Shown here one piece after another: positions 43,590-56,509 of a stretch of DNA of 64,000 nucleotides (position 1 is its first letter; every line of letters begins with the position of its first letter). The DNA comes from Lycium barbarum (taxonomy: Eukaryota; Streptophyta; Magnoliopsida; Solanales; Solanaceae). The position numbers were made by a program, and so were the translations under genes. The stretch is from positions 18,984,336 to 19,048,335 of the forward strand of contig NC_083340.1 of the NCBI RefSeq assembly GCF_019175385.1, read 5' to 3'. Under the pieces are notes generated by a model. That model was not told the DNA's origin. It saw only the letters and a program-made list of their open reading frames with translations, and ran no database searches.

Positions 43590-45102
43590 AAATTTTAAGG
43601 AATTTTTACTGGTTATAGCTTCTTATAAGACATATTTAATGATAATAACTACCATTTTATTTATTTATATTTAGTAACTAATTTACTTTTTTTATTTACC
43701 ATCTATAACTACATCAGTAAATTACAGTTATTGATAAATATGCACAGTTAAATACACTCAGTAACTGACCGTATTAGACGCTACCATATTCCCATATCCC
43801 AAGTTTAACGGATACATCATTATTCAACTTGATTTCTCTCTCATTCTTCATTAATTTTCACCGTTTTTTTCTCCATTATCTCCTTCACGATCAACATTAG
43901 CAAAAGATTCTTCCGTGATTTTTGGGGAATGTATATTTCTTTAGATTTTTTCTTGCTCTAGTAGTGTATTTACATATTTTAGTCTTTTTCTTTCCACCAA
44001 ATTCAAGTCAATTGAAGTATTAGATTGCTAGGGTTTCAAGCAATTGGAAGTTAAATGCTTATACATTAATGGTAGACGGAACAAAATCAAACATGGTTAC
44101 TCGAGGTAAACATTCTACTCTTCAAAATTTTGGTTATCCTTCTTTTGATTTGGAGATTTCTCAACAACAACATGATGTTGCAGGTTCGGCTGAGAGAATC
44201 ATTGCTGAAAGAAGGACAAAAAATAAGCATGATCCTTCCCACATGCAAAGGCCTAAAAAACCGGTAGTCACAAAATCAACAAAGAAAATAGATACCGGAA
44301 AAGAGATGAAGAGGAAAAAAGTCGTACAACATGAAGCAGGAGAAGAGGAAGAGTTTGACCCAGTGATGAAGCAGGTATTTTTGAAATTGCGAATATTTTG
44401 ATGTATGTTATGTATTGATGTATGATATGTAATGATGTATGTTATGTATTGATGAATGTATTTGATATATGTTATGTATTGATGAAGAGTGTTTTTTTTT
44501 TTTTTCGTATTTTTTGAATGTATATTATGTATTTGAAAAATTGATGAACTGAGAATCATATTTTTTTCTGTGTATCTTATGTTATGTATTTGGAAAATTG
44601 GAAAATTGATGAACTGGGAATCATATATTTGGAAATTTGCTGAGTATTTGAAAAGGTTGATGAACTGAGAATCATGTATTTGAATTTGGAAAATTGAAGA
44701 ACCTGGAACCATCTTCAATGTATGTGATGTATTTAGAAAATTGATGAATTGAGAACCACATATTATTGGAATTTTACAGTGTATCTGAAATGGGTGATGA
44801 ACTGAGAATCATATATTTTTGAATGTACACATGGTTATTTAATCATTTGTGTACATATTTGTTGTAGTTATGTATGGTTCACTCTAATTTTCTTCATCAG
44901 TTCCATATGATATTCGTATATATATATTTGTTGTGTCTTCTTTTTAATTAACTACTTATATTTATACAAGATGATAAATTCTTTGTCCAATATCCTCCCA
45001 GTCATGCAATACGATATGCTTCTTATATGAACCCGAAAGTTAAAAATGAATTGAAGGACAAGCTTACGGATAGACAGTTTGAACTCTTTTCCGAGACTAT
45101 AT

Positions 45103-47912
45103 TGTAACACCCCACATCTTGGAACTGAGTTTAAGCTCATATTATTATAGTTCTAGTGGAAACATTGAAAGTTTGAACGTTTTGCGAAAATGGTTGATAG
45201 GCCTATTTCGGGCAGCGGTAACTCCTTGATCGGTTTGGAATTTGGGAAGGTACTATCAATGCAGTTGTAGTATGTAGAAATACCTTTCTAACGATATAAG
45301 GACCAAGCCAATCAGAGATCGGAGCAAGGAGATATGATTGTCTCAATATGGCTAATAGTAAGGCACTTGAAATCCTATAGAATCGGCTAAGTTTTCGATA
45401 CGTCTGTCTTCCAGTCAATTTTCGTGGAAATCCGTTGGGAATTTGAGAAAACTTCCTTGATGAAAGTTGTATCCCTTTGAAATAGCTTTCCAACGGTATA
45501 TTATGGGGGTCAAACGGACATCTGTGCAAAGAGTTATGCCCATTTTACTGAAGCCTGTTCGCTGGAAATTCTGCCAGCGTAACGGTGACGTTACGGGCCG
45601 TACTTCGTGTTACGGGCCGTAACAGTGGTCCGTAACACATCAAAAATTTCCAGAACCTCACTGGAAATTTTCACTAAGGTACGGTACCAAGTTACGGTCC
45701 GTACTTCGTGTTATGGGCCGTAACAGTGGGCCGTAACTTGGTCCGTAAGTACGTTTCGGGTCACCTGACTTCGAGAGGCCATAAACCTATCATAAATTGG
45801 GAATTTGGGAAAACTCAAAGAACGAAAGTTGTAGATAATTGAAATACCTTTCCAACCATAGGTCGTGGACCCACAGGTGACATCGGGATAGGGAGATATG
45901 GGCGTTTTAAGACAGAAAGGTTCCAACCCGATTTCAAGTTGGGTCAAACCCATTTCCCCTTGGTATTTAAGGGAAATGTTAACCCTAGCAGCCCCATTTC
46001 CTCCATATTTTCAGATTTTAGAGAGATAAAGTGAGAGAGAGAGGAGAATTAGAGAGAGAAAGTAGAGAATCAACCAAGTTGAAGGCCCCGAATCCCGAAG
46101 CATGTGAAGGATAAAGTGTAGTACAAGTTGTTGTCGTCATTCTAAGCTAAAAATCGAACTTGGGGATGTTGATTTCGTGGTGACTACTCATGAAAGGTAA
46201 TGTTTCTACTCCCTAATCATTTATAGTTGTGAATTGATGAATTCTTGGGGGAATAATAATAGGGTTTGATGAAGAGAATTATATGAACTATGCTAGAGTT
46301 GTTGGATTGTTGTATTCATATGGGTGATGAAGAATGATGTTAATTACATCTAATGAGATTGTAGAATTAGCTAGAAGTAATAGCATGGGGATTTGGTGAA
46401 GAAAACACCATTAATGAGGGTTGTGGAGCTTCATGCCCACCAAGTGTTTGATAAAATGCTTAGATGAACAAAGCATGAATATTGTTGCTAATATAGAATC
46501 CCTATGACCTGTATTGCTATAGATTAAAGTTGAAGGGATTGGAGGACATTGTGATACGCTCAAAAGCAGGAAGTTAAGGTATGTAGAACTTCCATCCACA
46601 TGTGGGAATCTCTACGTTCTTCCCCATGATCCGTTTTGTAAAATCTATGAAGTTCAAATCTTAGGGCATTAAACCCAACATATTGGTAGCCCGTAATTAT
46701 GTATGTATGTACATGAATTTTGTATCTATGTTCGTTATTGTATTCCTAGTCCTCCATTACGGATATTAGGAATCCTAGCTAAATCCATGAATCATGAATT
46801 CTTCCTCATGTGTTCTCATTATGTTTATATGAAACTTTATGATTTCATCCAGCAAGTTACAAGTATGTTTTCAAGACAAGTATATATATATGATTTCGAA
46901 TTATTGTTATTACTCATGAACCAAAAACATGTTTTGTAAGACTATGACAAGTTATCTTATGAAACTATACAAGCAAGTTATGATTCATGAACACTATGTA
47001 CAAGCAAGATATGATTCATGATATACCATGGGCAGCAAGTGCCACAATTTTACATGTTCATGTTTTGGGAGTTGCATTAATTACCGACGAGGGCTTCAGA
47101 TAGCCTAAAACTACGTAGCCACCGTAGGATGAGGATCGCTCCACCCATGTCCCGGACGATCTCTCATAATGACTGGATCCTTTCATATTTTATCAAATCT
47201 CATGTTCCCTGGCAAGGACTGAGTGTTCTGCTGGCGGGACGCAAGCACCAGACCATGGATCGGTTATAAGTTATTGCTCTCCCTACTTATCATGTTTTTA
47301 CTGATGTTATATATATACATATGTACTCATGCTCATGTTCATGTCCAGGTTTTCAGTTTCAGTTCTTATCATGTTATTCCATGTCCCATGTTATTTCTTT
47401 CAGTTGCTTTACATACCAGTACATTCAATGTGCTGACGTCCCCTTTTATTGCCCGGGGGCCTGCATTTCATGATGCAGGTACGAACTTACAGGACGACGC
47501 CTCTGCTCATTAGAATCTGCACGTACCAGCTTATTGGTGAGCCCCATCTCATTCGGGGTTTAGTTAACTTTTGTTTATGACTAGTTATGCATCTGAGGTA
47601 TGTTGGGGGCCTTGTCCTAGTAAGTATGTTTTCCAATCAGACTCATGATAGAGGTTTCATAGACTAGACAAGTCATTTATGTCATGTCAGACATTTGGAT
47701 TCGTATAGCCATTTTGGCTCACTCATGTTTAAACAAGTATTTTATTAAGTATTATGACTTACCATGTTTTATAAAGGCTCATTATGCATTCATGTTATAT
47801 TCCGCTTACGTTATGTATCATGATGATTCAGCAAGCCATGTGGTTCGCTCGGTCACATGCAGTCAGGCACCGAGTGTCGTGTTACGTCCAGGCCATGGTT
47901 CGGGGCGTGACA
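45103..47912 (+). mobile_element. Solo LTR, Tekay/Del-like, 2.81 kb, duplication TATAT
   Basis: Perfect TATAT at 45098-45102 and 47913-47917. Begins TGTAACACCCCAC and ends CGGGGCGTGACA, the same termini class as the LTRs at 1543 and 4283. U3 holds ACGG[T/G]CCGT palindromes at 45591-45720. It interrupts the DUF1985 exon of the MULE protease: removing it and one TATAT restores the continuity of FSETI with FGK. Confidence 0.9.
45580..45750. repeat. Palindrome cluster TTACGGGCCGTAA / TACGGTCCGTA in U3
   Basis: TTACGGGCCGTA at 45591-45602, TTACGGGCCGTAA at 45610-45622, TACGGTCCGTA at 45693-45703 and half sites GTCCGTAACAC and TTGGTCCGTAAG. The distance from the LTR start (about 490-650 bp) is similar to that in the LTR at 1543-4200. 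Confidence 0.8.
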
Positions 47913-50900
47913 TATATTTGGGAAATAGCTCGACATGCAGCATTGTGAAGTTCATCCACAGACGTTCAGGTGTTTTATGGTTAGAGAGCTGAAAAAAAGT
48001 ACCCCTACTGCCTTTGTTATTGATGTTAATGGTTTCGAATTGACGTTCAAGCTTTTATATTTTGCATTAATGACTGGGTTGAAGTGTTTTGGGGAAGAAA
48101 TTGTTGTTAACTCTAAGAAAAACAGACTCTTGGATACATATTTTGGGGGTTCCAACAAAAGTGTGAAAAAGGGTGAATTGCTTGAATGCTTTGAGGATCA
48201 GAATTGGGGCGTTGACGATGATGCAGGCGGAGATGCTGTAAAGATTGCATTACTGTATTTTATCCATATATACATCCTATCCGGTGAGAAAAACAATGTA
48301 GTCATTCCAAGGCTCCATTTTGACTTGGTAGAGAGTAGGCGGTACGTAGACTATACATGGGGAAAGGAAGCGTTTGATGATTTGGTCAGAAGTATTCACC
48401 ATAAGATGGATAAGACAAAACAGTAGTATTGCCTTTGTGGTTTTCCGTTTGCTATGCAAGCATGACTATACAAGTGCTGCTCCAACGTTTACCCAAATTT
48501 GGCAGTAAAAAATGGAGATCGTATTCCCAGAAAGTTCAACTGGAAAACTATAGACGGGACTCCACACTTTAAAGATCTCATGACTGGCATGTTCAATGAT
48601 GACGAGTCAGAGGTAATTTGCACTCATTATTTTTAATGCAAAATTACATAGATGTTCAAATTAAGACAATGTAGTTTTCAACATGTATTTGAATCATAAT
48701 TATTTATTTTGATAAAAAAACACTGAACTGTCAATCAGATTATAAGTTTTTTTTCAAATGTATATCCACATGTATCTGAAGCATAATTATGTATTTGAAC
48801 CTATGTATATGAAATTATGTATTTGAACCTATGTATATGAAATTATTCATAGGCTCAAAATACATGAAAATAAGTGTATATCCACATGTATCTGAACCTA
48901 TGTCAATCAGATACATGTATCTGAACCTATGTCAATCAGATACATGTATCTGATCCTATGTCAATCAGATTACTAGTCTTTTACAAATGTATAACCATAT
49001 GTATCTGAACATAATTATGTATTTTGAACCTATGTATATTAAAATAAACATAAGTTCAAATACATGAAAAAAATTCTGAAATATTTGGTATTTTTGTATC
49101 TGACTTATTTAAGTATGATATTTTTGCAGGACCGTCTTACTTATAGGAATATTGTGCCGACCATCAGTGAGATTGAGGAACTTCGATTGCGTCCATATCT
49201 CTCCGATAATTCTGCATCGACAGGTCAACAACAGGTGGCGGATGACTATGATGATTTTAGTTCGACACCACCACATGTGTCTGCGGCCAAGCAGCCTCAA
49301 AATAAAGGTGTATCAGAATCTCCACCTCACAAGAAGCCTAGACAGATGCCAATGGTACCATCGCCATTGAAGAAGACCACATCTCCAATTACACATATTG
49401 GTAGTCATCCGAGTGGTGGACGATTGACCAGACGTCATGGGTTGGCATCAACTGGGCATGCTTCAGCAGTGGAAAAGGAATCAGCTCCAATACCCAACCC
49501 CCCGTCTGCTGTTCCTGTTGACATCCTATCCACCAGCAAATCCGAGGATATCTCTGGTTTGAGGGAGGAACTCAATGAGTTTAAGTATAAAGTAAGACTT
49601 ATTATTTCTTCTTTATCATATTTTTTTGTTTGTATGATATTACTGTTTAATAAGGTATGCAGTTTTATGTTTATATTGTTTGAAATTTTAGGTTTACGCC
49701 GAATTCAAGGATCTTCACAAAACCATCAACGAAAATTTTGCCAAGGTTTTTGAATATACGAAAGTGAATCAAACTACAAAAAAGGTATTAAAGATCCATA
49801 CATATACAATTATTTGAAAATTTGAAATACAACGAATAAATAAAAGTTATCAATAAAACTGTTTTTATAGGATGCTGACAATGCGGCCCCGGTTTAGTCA
49901 GCCGACGAGTACATTCCACGGGATGCTGGAGTACAAATGCAAACCGACACGGGTCATGCAGCGTCAACAGAGGTAATTTGTTGGTGAATTCGATGTATTG
50001 AAACTGTACTTGTATTTTCTGATTGACATAATTGGGTTTTTTTTTAAATGTTTTTGGTGTGTTTTGAATGTATTTGTTTTCCATAAAAATACTTTGTTGT
50101 ATATCAGAGTGTATTTTATGTATCTGTAAAACTATCCATTGTATTTGGTTCAAGTTTCTTTTGACATATTTTGAATTTACATTCCATGTATCTGGTTGCC
50201 TTTTTTTCAAATACAACACAGTTTTCACTGTGTCATGTGTTTATTGGGTATCTTGAATTACGCTTTGATGTACATGGATGTACGTTGAAAATACTTATAT
50301 TTTATTGATGTATTTGCCTTATTTATTTATTTATTTATTTAATTTCGCTATTTTTTTTTCAAAGGGAGTTGGCATGCAACAGTTTGATGTGCCTGATATT
50401 GGAATGGATCGCCGCAACGAAAGTGGGGAAACATTAAAGGAATCTACTGAAGAACTTCAAGAAGGTGGTGATAATTTTGGAGAACAAAAAGAATCGACGA
50501 TATGCATAGATCAAATACATCTGACCGTTTCATAATATATATTGTGTACTTAATGTATTCCATTTCTTGAATAGGAATACATAGTTGAGTTTCCCGAAGA
50601 CACCGTATCTGTCAAATCGCCAGTCTTATCAGCAAACTCTGCTGACATAGCAGAGGTTCTAGCTGATATTTCTCGCACAGGCTGGTCTTCGGGTCCCTCT
50701 CATGACAAGAGTGCTGTATTGCAGGAAGATCGTTCTATTTTCGAGACGCCGCCCAAAGTTGGTGAGAATGTGATTCCCTTATCTCAATTTCTTTTGCCTG
50801 ACGAGTTGCTTCCAAGCCAAACTCCTGAAAGAAGAATGGTTTTGCATCCGTCAGTGGCCCGGAATAGGCGTCCTAGTAAATACCAAGTTTCCCCTTTCAT

Positions 50901-52599
50901 GGAGGATTACGACTCTGCTTCAGGAAAGTATATATAAAAAAGCATTAATGCATTTAATTTTTTGTATTGCAAAGCATTTTATATTGATCATATGTATTTT
51001 GAATATTTTCAGCTGGTTCGAAACACATCACTGTCCTCATTTTTAAGAAGAAGCATCCATTCGCGGATCCTATCACTGGCCCAGTCGACATAGAGCTTTT
51101 TGATAAATACTTGGAGTGGATTCGCAAGGGACTGCTTGTCCGGCATGAAAATAAGTATGTTCTTCATGTAAAATATACATTTACTGTTTAATGTAAATAT
51201 CAGTCATTTATTTTCATATCAACTAACTATATGTATTTTGCATAATTCTTTCGTAGAAAGAACAATGAAGACCGTTACAGAAAGAAGATGGCAGCTTTGG
51301 AGAATGATGCAAATTATACTTATAATTTTGGCATCACAGTAGTAGAGAACAAAAACTGGTTCTACCAGTTATCAATGAGTGGCCAGATGTGGAATGATGA
51401 GGTTCAATAAAGATATAGATACATAAAATACAATATTCCATTTTTTTAAGATTTATGTTTTTGATGTTTATGTGTTTCGATTTTCAGCACGTTGACGTAA
51501 TTTTCTACTACTTGCGAAAGAAAGGAAAGTATGATAGAAGGAGCACTTTCAAATACACAACAGTTGACTGTCTCTTCATGCGAAAGGTTGATCAAACATA
51601 TCTTGCATACAACAACCCGGAAACTGGACCCAATGTAGCCAACGAAGAAGACGATATATGTCAATATGTTAAGGGCTACAGATTGCATGCAAATGTCTCG
51701 TGGCATTCAATTGACAATATTTTTATACCTGTCAACATCAAAGAGGATAATCATTGGATTTTGGTCGTACTCTCATTCAATGACAGGTATTTTATGTATA
51801 TATATTTTATTAGTTAAGTATTTTCAGTTTCAACTGTGTTTTAATGAATCATATATTTATGTATACTCTTTTCGGATAATCATTGTTGGCATTCAGAGTG
51901 TACTTTATGTATCTGTAAAACTATCCAGTGTATTTGGTTCAAGTTTATTGATATTTTTTGAATTTACATTCCATGTATCTGGTTGCCTTTTTTTTTTTTT
52001 TTTCAAATACAACATAGTTTTTAATGTGTCATGTGTTTCTTTTCGGTACGACAGACGACTTTATGTGTACAACTCATACCGAGGCAGCGCAGGCCACAAT
52101 GCGGTTGTTAGAAAGGAAGTACAAAAGCTTGTTGCCTTCCTGCCACATTATCTACACATAAGTGGATTCTACACTCAAAAAACTGGCATAAATTGGCAGA
52201 ATCACCCACCATATACGGACATGACACAGAATGAGAACATTCAAGTGAAGTATGTAGAAAATCTGCCGCAACAAGACACTACCAGCATGTACGTATATTT
52301 TAATGTATTGCAATTTTTCATATACGGGGTTCATTCTAATAATTCTACTTCTTTTATACCTTTCCAGGGATTGTGGTGTGTACGTAGCTGCGTTCGCTGA
52401 ATATCTAAGCACTGGTGAAGGTATCCCAGCACAAATTGATGCAACAATGCTCCGCAATAGGTACATCGCACTCCTTTGGGACTATGCTGCACGGAAGATC
52501 GATGAACATGCTATGAGCGACATTGAGGCACCACCAAAACCAGTTAGGCCAGCAGTGGATTATGGCAAAGCTGACAAAATTGATGTTACTTAGGATTGA

Positions 52600-53515
52600 T
52601 GTAGGAATATTTAATTGTAATTTCAGACTATGGATATTTTGATAGCAAATATTTTAGATTTAGTTAGTTTAAGACTATCTTATCATTTTCCTTAAGTTTT
52701 AACTGGAACATTTAAGCTTATTCTAATTTATCAAAGTTGTGTGATTTTATTTTGGGAATTTAGATGGATGTGTATATCTGGCTATATCTTGCATGCGACA
52801 AAGTGAGGTACACTATAAATACGTACGCGTATTTAGATCTTGAAACAAGGGGATTATATGTATTTGAAATCGCCAAACCCATAAACATCAACATATTTCA
52901 AATAAATCTGCTACTTATTAAGATGGCAGAGTCAGATACACTTTTTAAATTACATGTATTTGATGTATGTTGGAATTAATACTACATTTTAATATACGGT
53001 GACCATTTTTTGGATGAATGTGTAAATCTGCCTACATTCTAATATACAGTGACCATTGTGTGATTTTGTTTTTGCAATTTATATGAATGTGTATATCTTG
53101 CTATATCTTCGATGTGACACAGTGAGGTACACTCAAATACGTACGCGTATTTATATCTTGAAACAAGGGGGTTATATGTATTTGAATTCGCCAAACCCAT
53201 AAACATCAACATATTTCAAATCCATCTGCAACTTTTTAAGATGGCAGAGTCAGATACACTTTTTAAATTATATATATTTGATGTATTTTGGCATCAATAG
53301 TACATATTAAAATATAGTAACTATTTTTTTTAATGAACTGATGCTGCCTTTTATATTCATTTGTGAATGAATATAAAGATAACTATTCAATACAATTCCA
53401 AATGAAGATATCACACAAGTAGTATGTGAAACAGATTTCATTTTTCATTAAAAAAAAATGCAAACCAACAGTGTATCTAGTGTAACAAATCTAAATTAAT
53501 ACAAACAAAAAACAA
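52600..53515. repeat. Intergenic tail-to-tail spacer with ~320-bp tandem duplication
   Basis: The block from about 52738 (ATGTGTATATCTGG, AATACGTACGCGTATTTA, AAACCCATAAACATCAAC, ATGGCAGAGTCAGATACAC) recurs from about 53057 with few changes; the period is about 320 bp. It separates the convergent ends of the two MULE genes. AAATACGTACGCGTATTT is nearly self-complementary. No protein is supported. Confidence 0.8.
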
Positions 53516-56283
53516 CTACTTCCTTCTAGGAGCATTACTACAAGATCGTCTATTGTGTCCAGTCTGTCCACAAGTACTGCAAGCATGTCTCTTTTTTCCA
53601 AGAAGCAATTCAAATAACGACTTATCACGCCTTTTCTTCGGCCTACCGGGAGGTCTCTTGTATCTTGGTGGAAAAACCACATCCTCTGATATGTATGTTG
53701 GAATCTTCCATTCCCGCTCGTCAGGGAGAGGATCCACGGTGACATCATACGTCTTCACCACGGTATGCGGTTTGAACAATTCGGAACAGTAATCATCAGC
53801 CATTAGATTTTTCTTCTTAATGATAGCCCATGCATGTAGGCATGGAATTTCGTCTATTTGAAACATCCGACAACTGCAAGTTATGTTGTCCAATTTAACG
53901 ATGAAACGCCTTCCTGCATCATATATTGTGTACAAGTATTCGGTTGATGGTTCGACCTACAATAGACCAGTCAAATACAACAAAAACATACATCACGTAC
54001 ATTCAAATACACATAAGTTCATGATTGCAAAGATTAAACCATTATAGTCATAAACATATCGCTAATTATTTTTCATAGCTGACTAATTGTATTTGATCAA
54101 TCTAGTCACATACACCAAATCTGTGAAAATATTTGACACATATATCCAGACTGCATATAATTAAATACAACAAATACAGTAATGTAATAGAATCAAAATA
54201 CTTATTCAACTAATAAATACATGTTATCATTTTCACATAGATCTCACAGATTCCATATGATAAATATATCAAATACAACGAACATAACTGAATCTCAATC
54301 GAACATACTTAAGCAATTTGAAAAGAAACATACCGTCATACGTAAACATAGATACTCATTTATTGACAACATCTCCTGAAACTTTTTACCGAGTGTTGTG
54401 AACGTGTATGTACCATTTTTCCGGTTATTATAATTCCATTTTCCTCACTTCTTCTAGAAAATCAAATATAGGAAGCTCTCTTGCTGCTACAAGGTGACGA
54501 TTAATACACTCTGCTATGTTTGAAGTCATTGTCCACCCTCGGTTAGCAGTTGCATACACTCTAGCCCACTTTTCTCTTCCAGCCAATTCCAAATACTCTG
54601 CCACCCGAAAATCTGTCTTCTCAACTTTCCCCATAAGCTCATCAAAATCTTCCTGCGTGTACGCTTTTGCCATTGCATAAAACACGGGACTCAACACATC
54701 GTGGCTCTTCTTATACTTCTTACATACGTTACCCCAAAGATGCCATATGCATGCATAATGTGGCACATTCAGATAGATTCTAGAAATAGCTTTGTTTATG
54801 CTTTAATGCCTATTGGAAAAAATACACATGTTCTCTCTCACACCATATGCTTCCCTGAATCACTCAAAGAACCACGTCCAAGACCTGTCATTTTCTGAAT
54901 CTATCACACCATATGCTAAAGGAAGTATATTACCTGCACATACCGCGACAATTAAAAAAAAATAGTTCTACATATTCATTCTTTAGTATAATCAAGATGA
55001 TACGTGTATTTGACTTACCTGCACCGTCTAACGTGCTTGCTGAAACGAACGTTCCGTTGTATGCTGTTTTGAGGTGGCTCCCGTCAACTACAACAATTGG
55101 CCTACAACAATCAAACCCTTTGATGAATGCATACAATGCTATAAACAGATACAGAAACTCGTTTTCGTCGGATTTTTGCATTCTTATATGTGAACCTGGA
55201 TACACTTTATCCATGATGTATAGGTACCCAGGTAATTTTTTGTAAGAATCCGATGGTTCACCCATTAAATCCTTCATTGCTTTTTCCTTAGTCCGCCAAG
55301 CGACCATATAGGACACATCCATTCCAAGATCATTTCTTACATCCTCCGCTATATCATTAGGTGTGTATTTCCTCTTATGGTTGGCTACTTTTGGCTTTAC
55401 AATTCCACCTATAAACCAACTTGTCGCATGGCATTGTGAATACACCTTATCTTTTAGCGGACATGTATGCTTGTCACGAAACTCCCTAACCCTGAACATT
55501 TCTGATTTACCAACGCTCGATGCCCTAAATTTCCAATCACACTCTTCAGACACACATACTAGTGTATAGCTTTAAATACAAACATGAAAACAAATACATT
55601 AGTTGACAATATATCAGATAACTACATTAAATTTAAAATATAATAGTTCAGAAAATTTAAACACACCTTATCGCATTAGACCTCTCGGCACGAAAATTGA
55701 ACCTGTTGGAAATTGCATGATTCGCCATAACAGCCTTTAGTGTATCTTTGTCCTTGTAAACTTGATCAACAACAACCTCTTTTTGGTTCTTATCTGATAT
55801 AACCAGATTTGTGTCGTTTTCGAATACAACAACGGCATTGCCACAACTTGAAGAAGTTAAGTCTCCACTCACTACTGTTTCCATAGCATTTGTTTGTTTT
55901 ATGTAACCAATTTGCAAAACTCCTCCTTCAATACAACTTTCACCAGATACACAATTATCAACTCTTTTATTAGTTGTAGTTATGCACAAAGGATACATCG
56001 CTAACTGTTTGCTCTCTTTCGTCAATTCCACATACACCCTAACACTCATATCATTATGTATTTCCATTGGCGTATCGTTACCTTCAATGATATATTTGAT
56101 GTATATGTTTTTCAGTTGCATGTCTATATTCAGCTGAATTGCAACTGCTTGTAATAAATCTATATATGTCGAATATTCTCTGAAAGCCACTGCATCGATT
56201 TTGAAATTCACATAGCAGTTTTCATTGTTCCAATTACCTGAGTGTCTTAGCAACGACGATACAGTGGACATTCTTGTACTCAA
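53516..56283 (-). pseudogene. mudrA: mudrA-like MULE transposase, four exons, catalytic site lost
   Basis: Exons by GT-AG borders: 56283-55667, 55569-55019, 54933-54334 and 53956-53516. Exon 1 has an N-terminal PB1-like region (SVRVYVELTKES) and starts the MULE DNA-binding domain (VYKDKDTLKAVMANHAI), continued in exon 2 by SEECDWKFRASSVGKSEMF. The DDE-type core shows PIVVVDGSHLKTAYNGTF (first Asp). In exon 3 the second Asp motif, normally SDRHE, reads SNRH followed by a stop (near 54815), and there is another stop near 54850 and a frameshift near 54440. The CIWHLWGN motif and the NIAECIN Glu are kept. Exon 4 has the SWIM zinc finger (CSCRMFQIDEIPCLHAW), a basic PPGRPKKRR stretch and a CCHC knuckle (CSTCGQTGHNRRSC). 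The enzyme cannot be active. Confidence 0.88.
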
Positions 56284-56441
56284 AATGAATGAATTAGTTG
56301 AGATTGATTACAACCTGAAATACATTATAAAATAATATACAAAATTAATACAAAAATCAACTACATACATATTTTCAAATACATTAACATTTTCGATAAA
56401 ACAGCTTATGAAAACACTATCTCAGATACATAAATACACAC

Positions 56442-56509
<68 letters not shown>

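Larger units (their letters stand above)
44069..52593 (+). pseudogene. DUF1985 / ULP1-like C48 cysteine protease gene of the MULE, multi-exon, broken
   Basis: Plausible exons: 44069-44374; 44971-45102 joined across a later LTR insertion to 47918-48612; 49140-49591; 49692-49784; 49871-49972; from 50365; 50575-50927; 51013-51154; 51257-51401; 51488-51786; 52055-52288; 52368-52593. Most have GT-AG borders. The N-terminus is basic (KKIDTGKEMKRKK). DUF1985 lies at about 44980-48520 (QFELFSETIFGK, then FALMTGLKCFGEE, GDAVKIALLYFIHIYIL). The protease domain ends the gene: KEDNHWILVVLSF (His), RRLYVYNSYRG where Asp is normal but Asn is present, ENLPQQD (Gln) and SMDCGVYVAAF (Cys). In-frame stops lie near 47926, 48424, 48463 and 49895. 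ULP1 enzymes cleave SUMO-like modifiers; the role in MULEs is unknown. Confidence 0.8.

Noticed and set aside
45203..45953. Two minus-strand frames of 80-108 codons
   Set aside because: Inside the solo LTR at 45103-47912, antisense to it, no domain.
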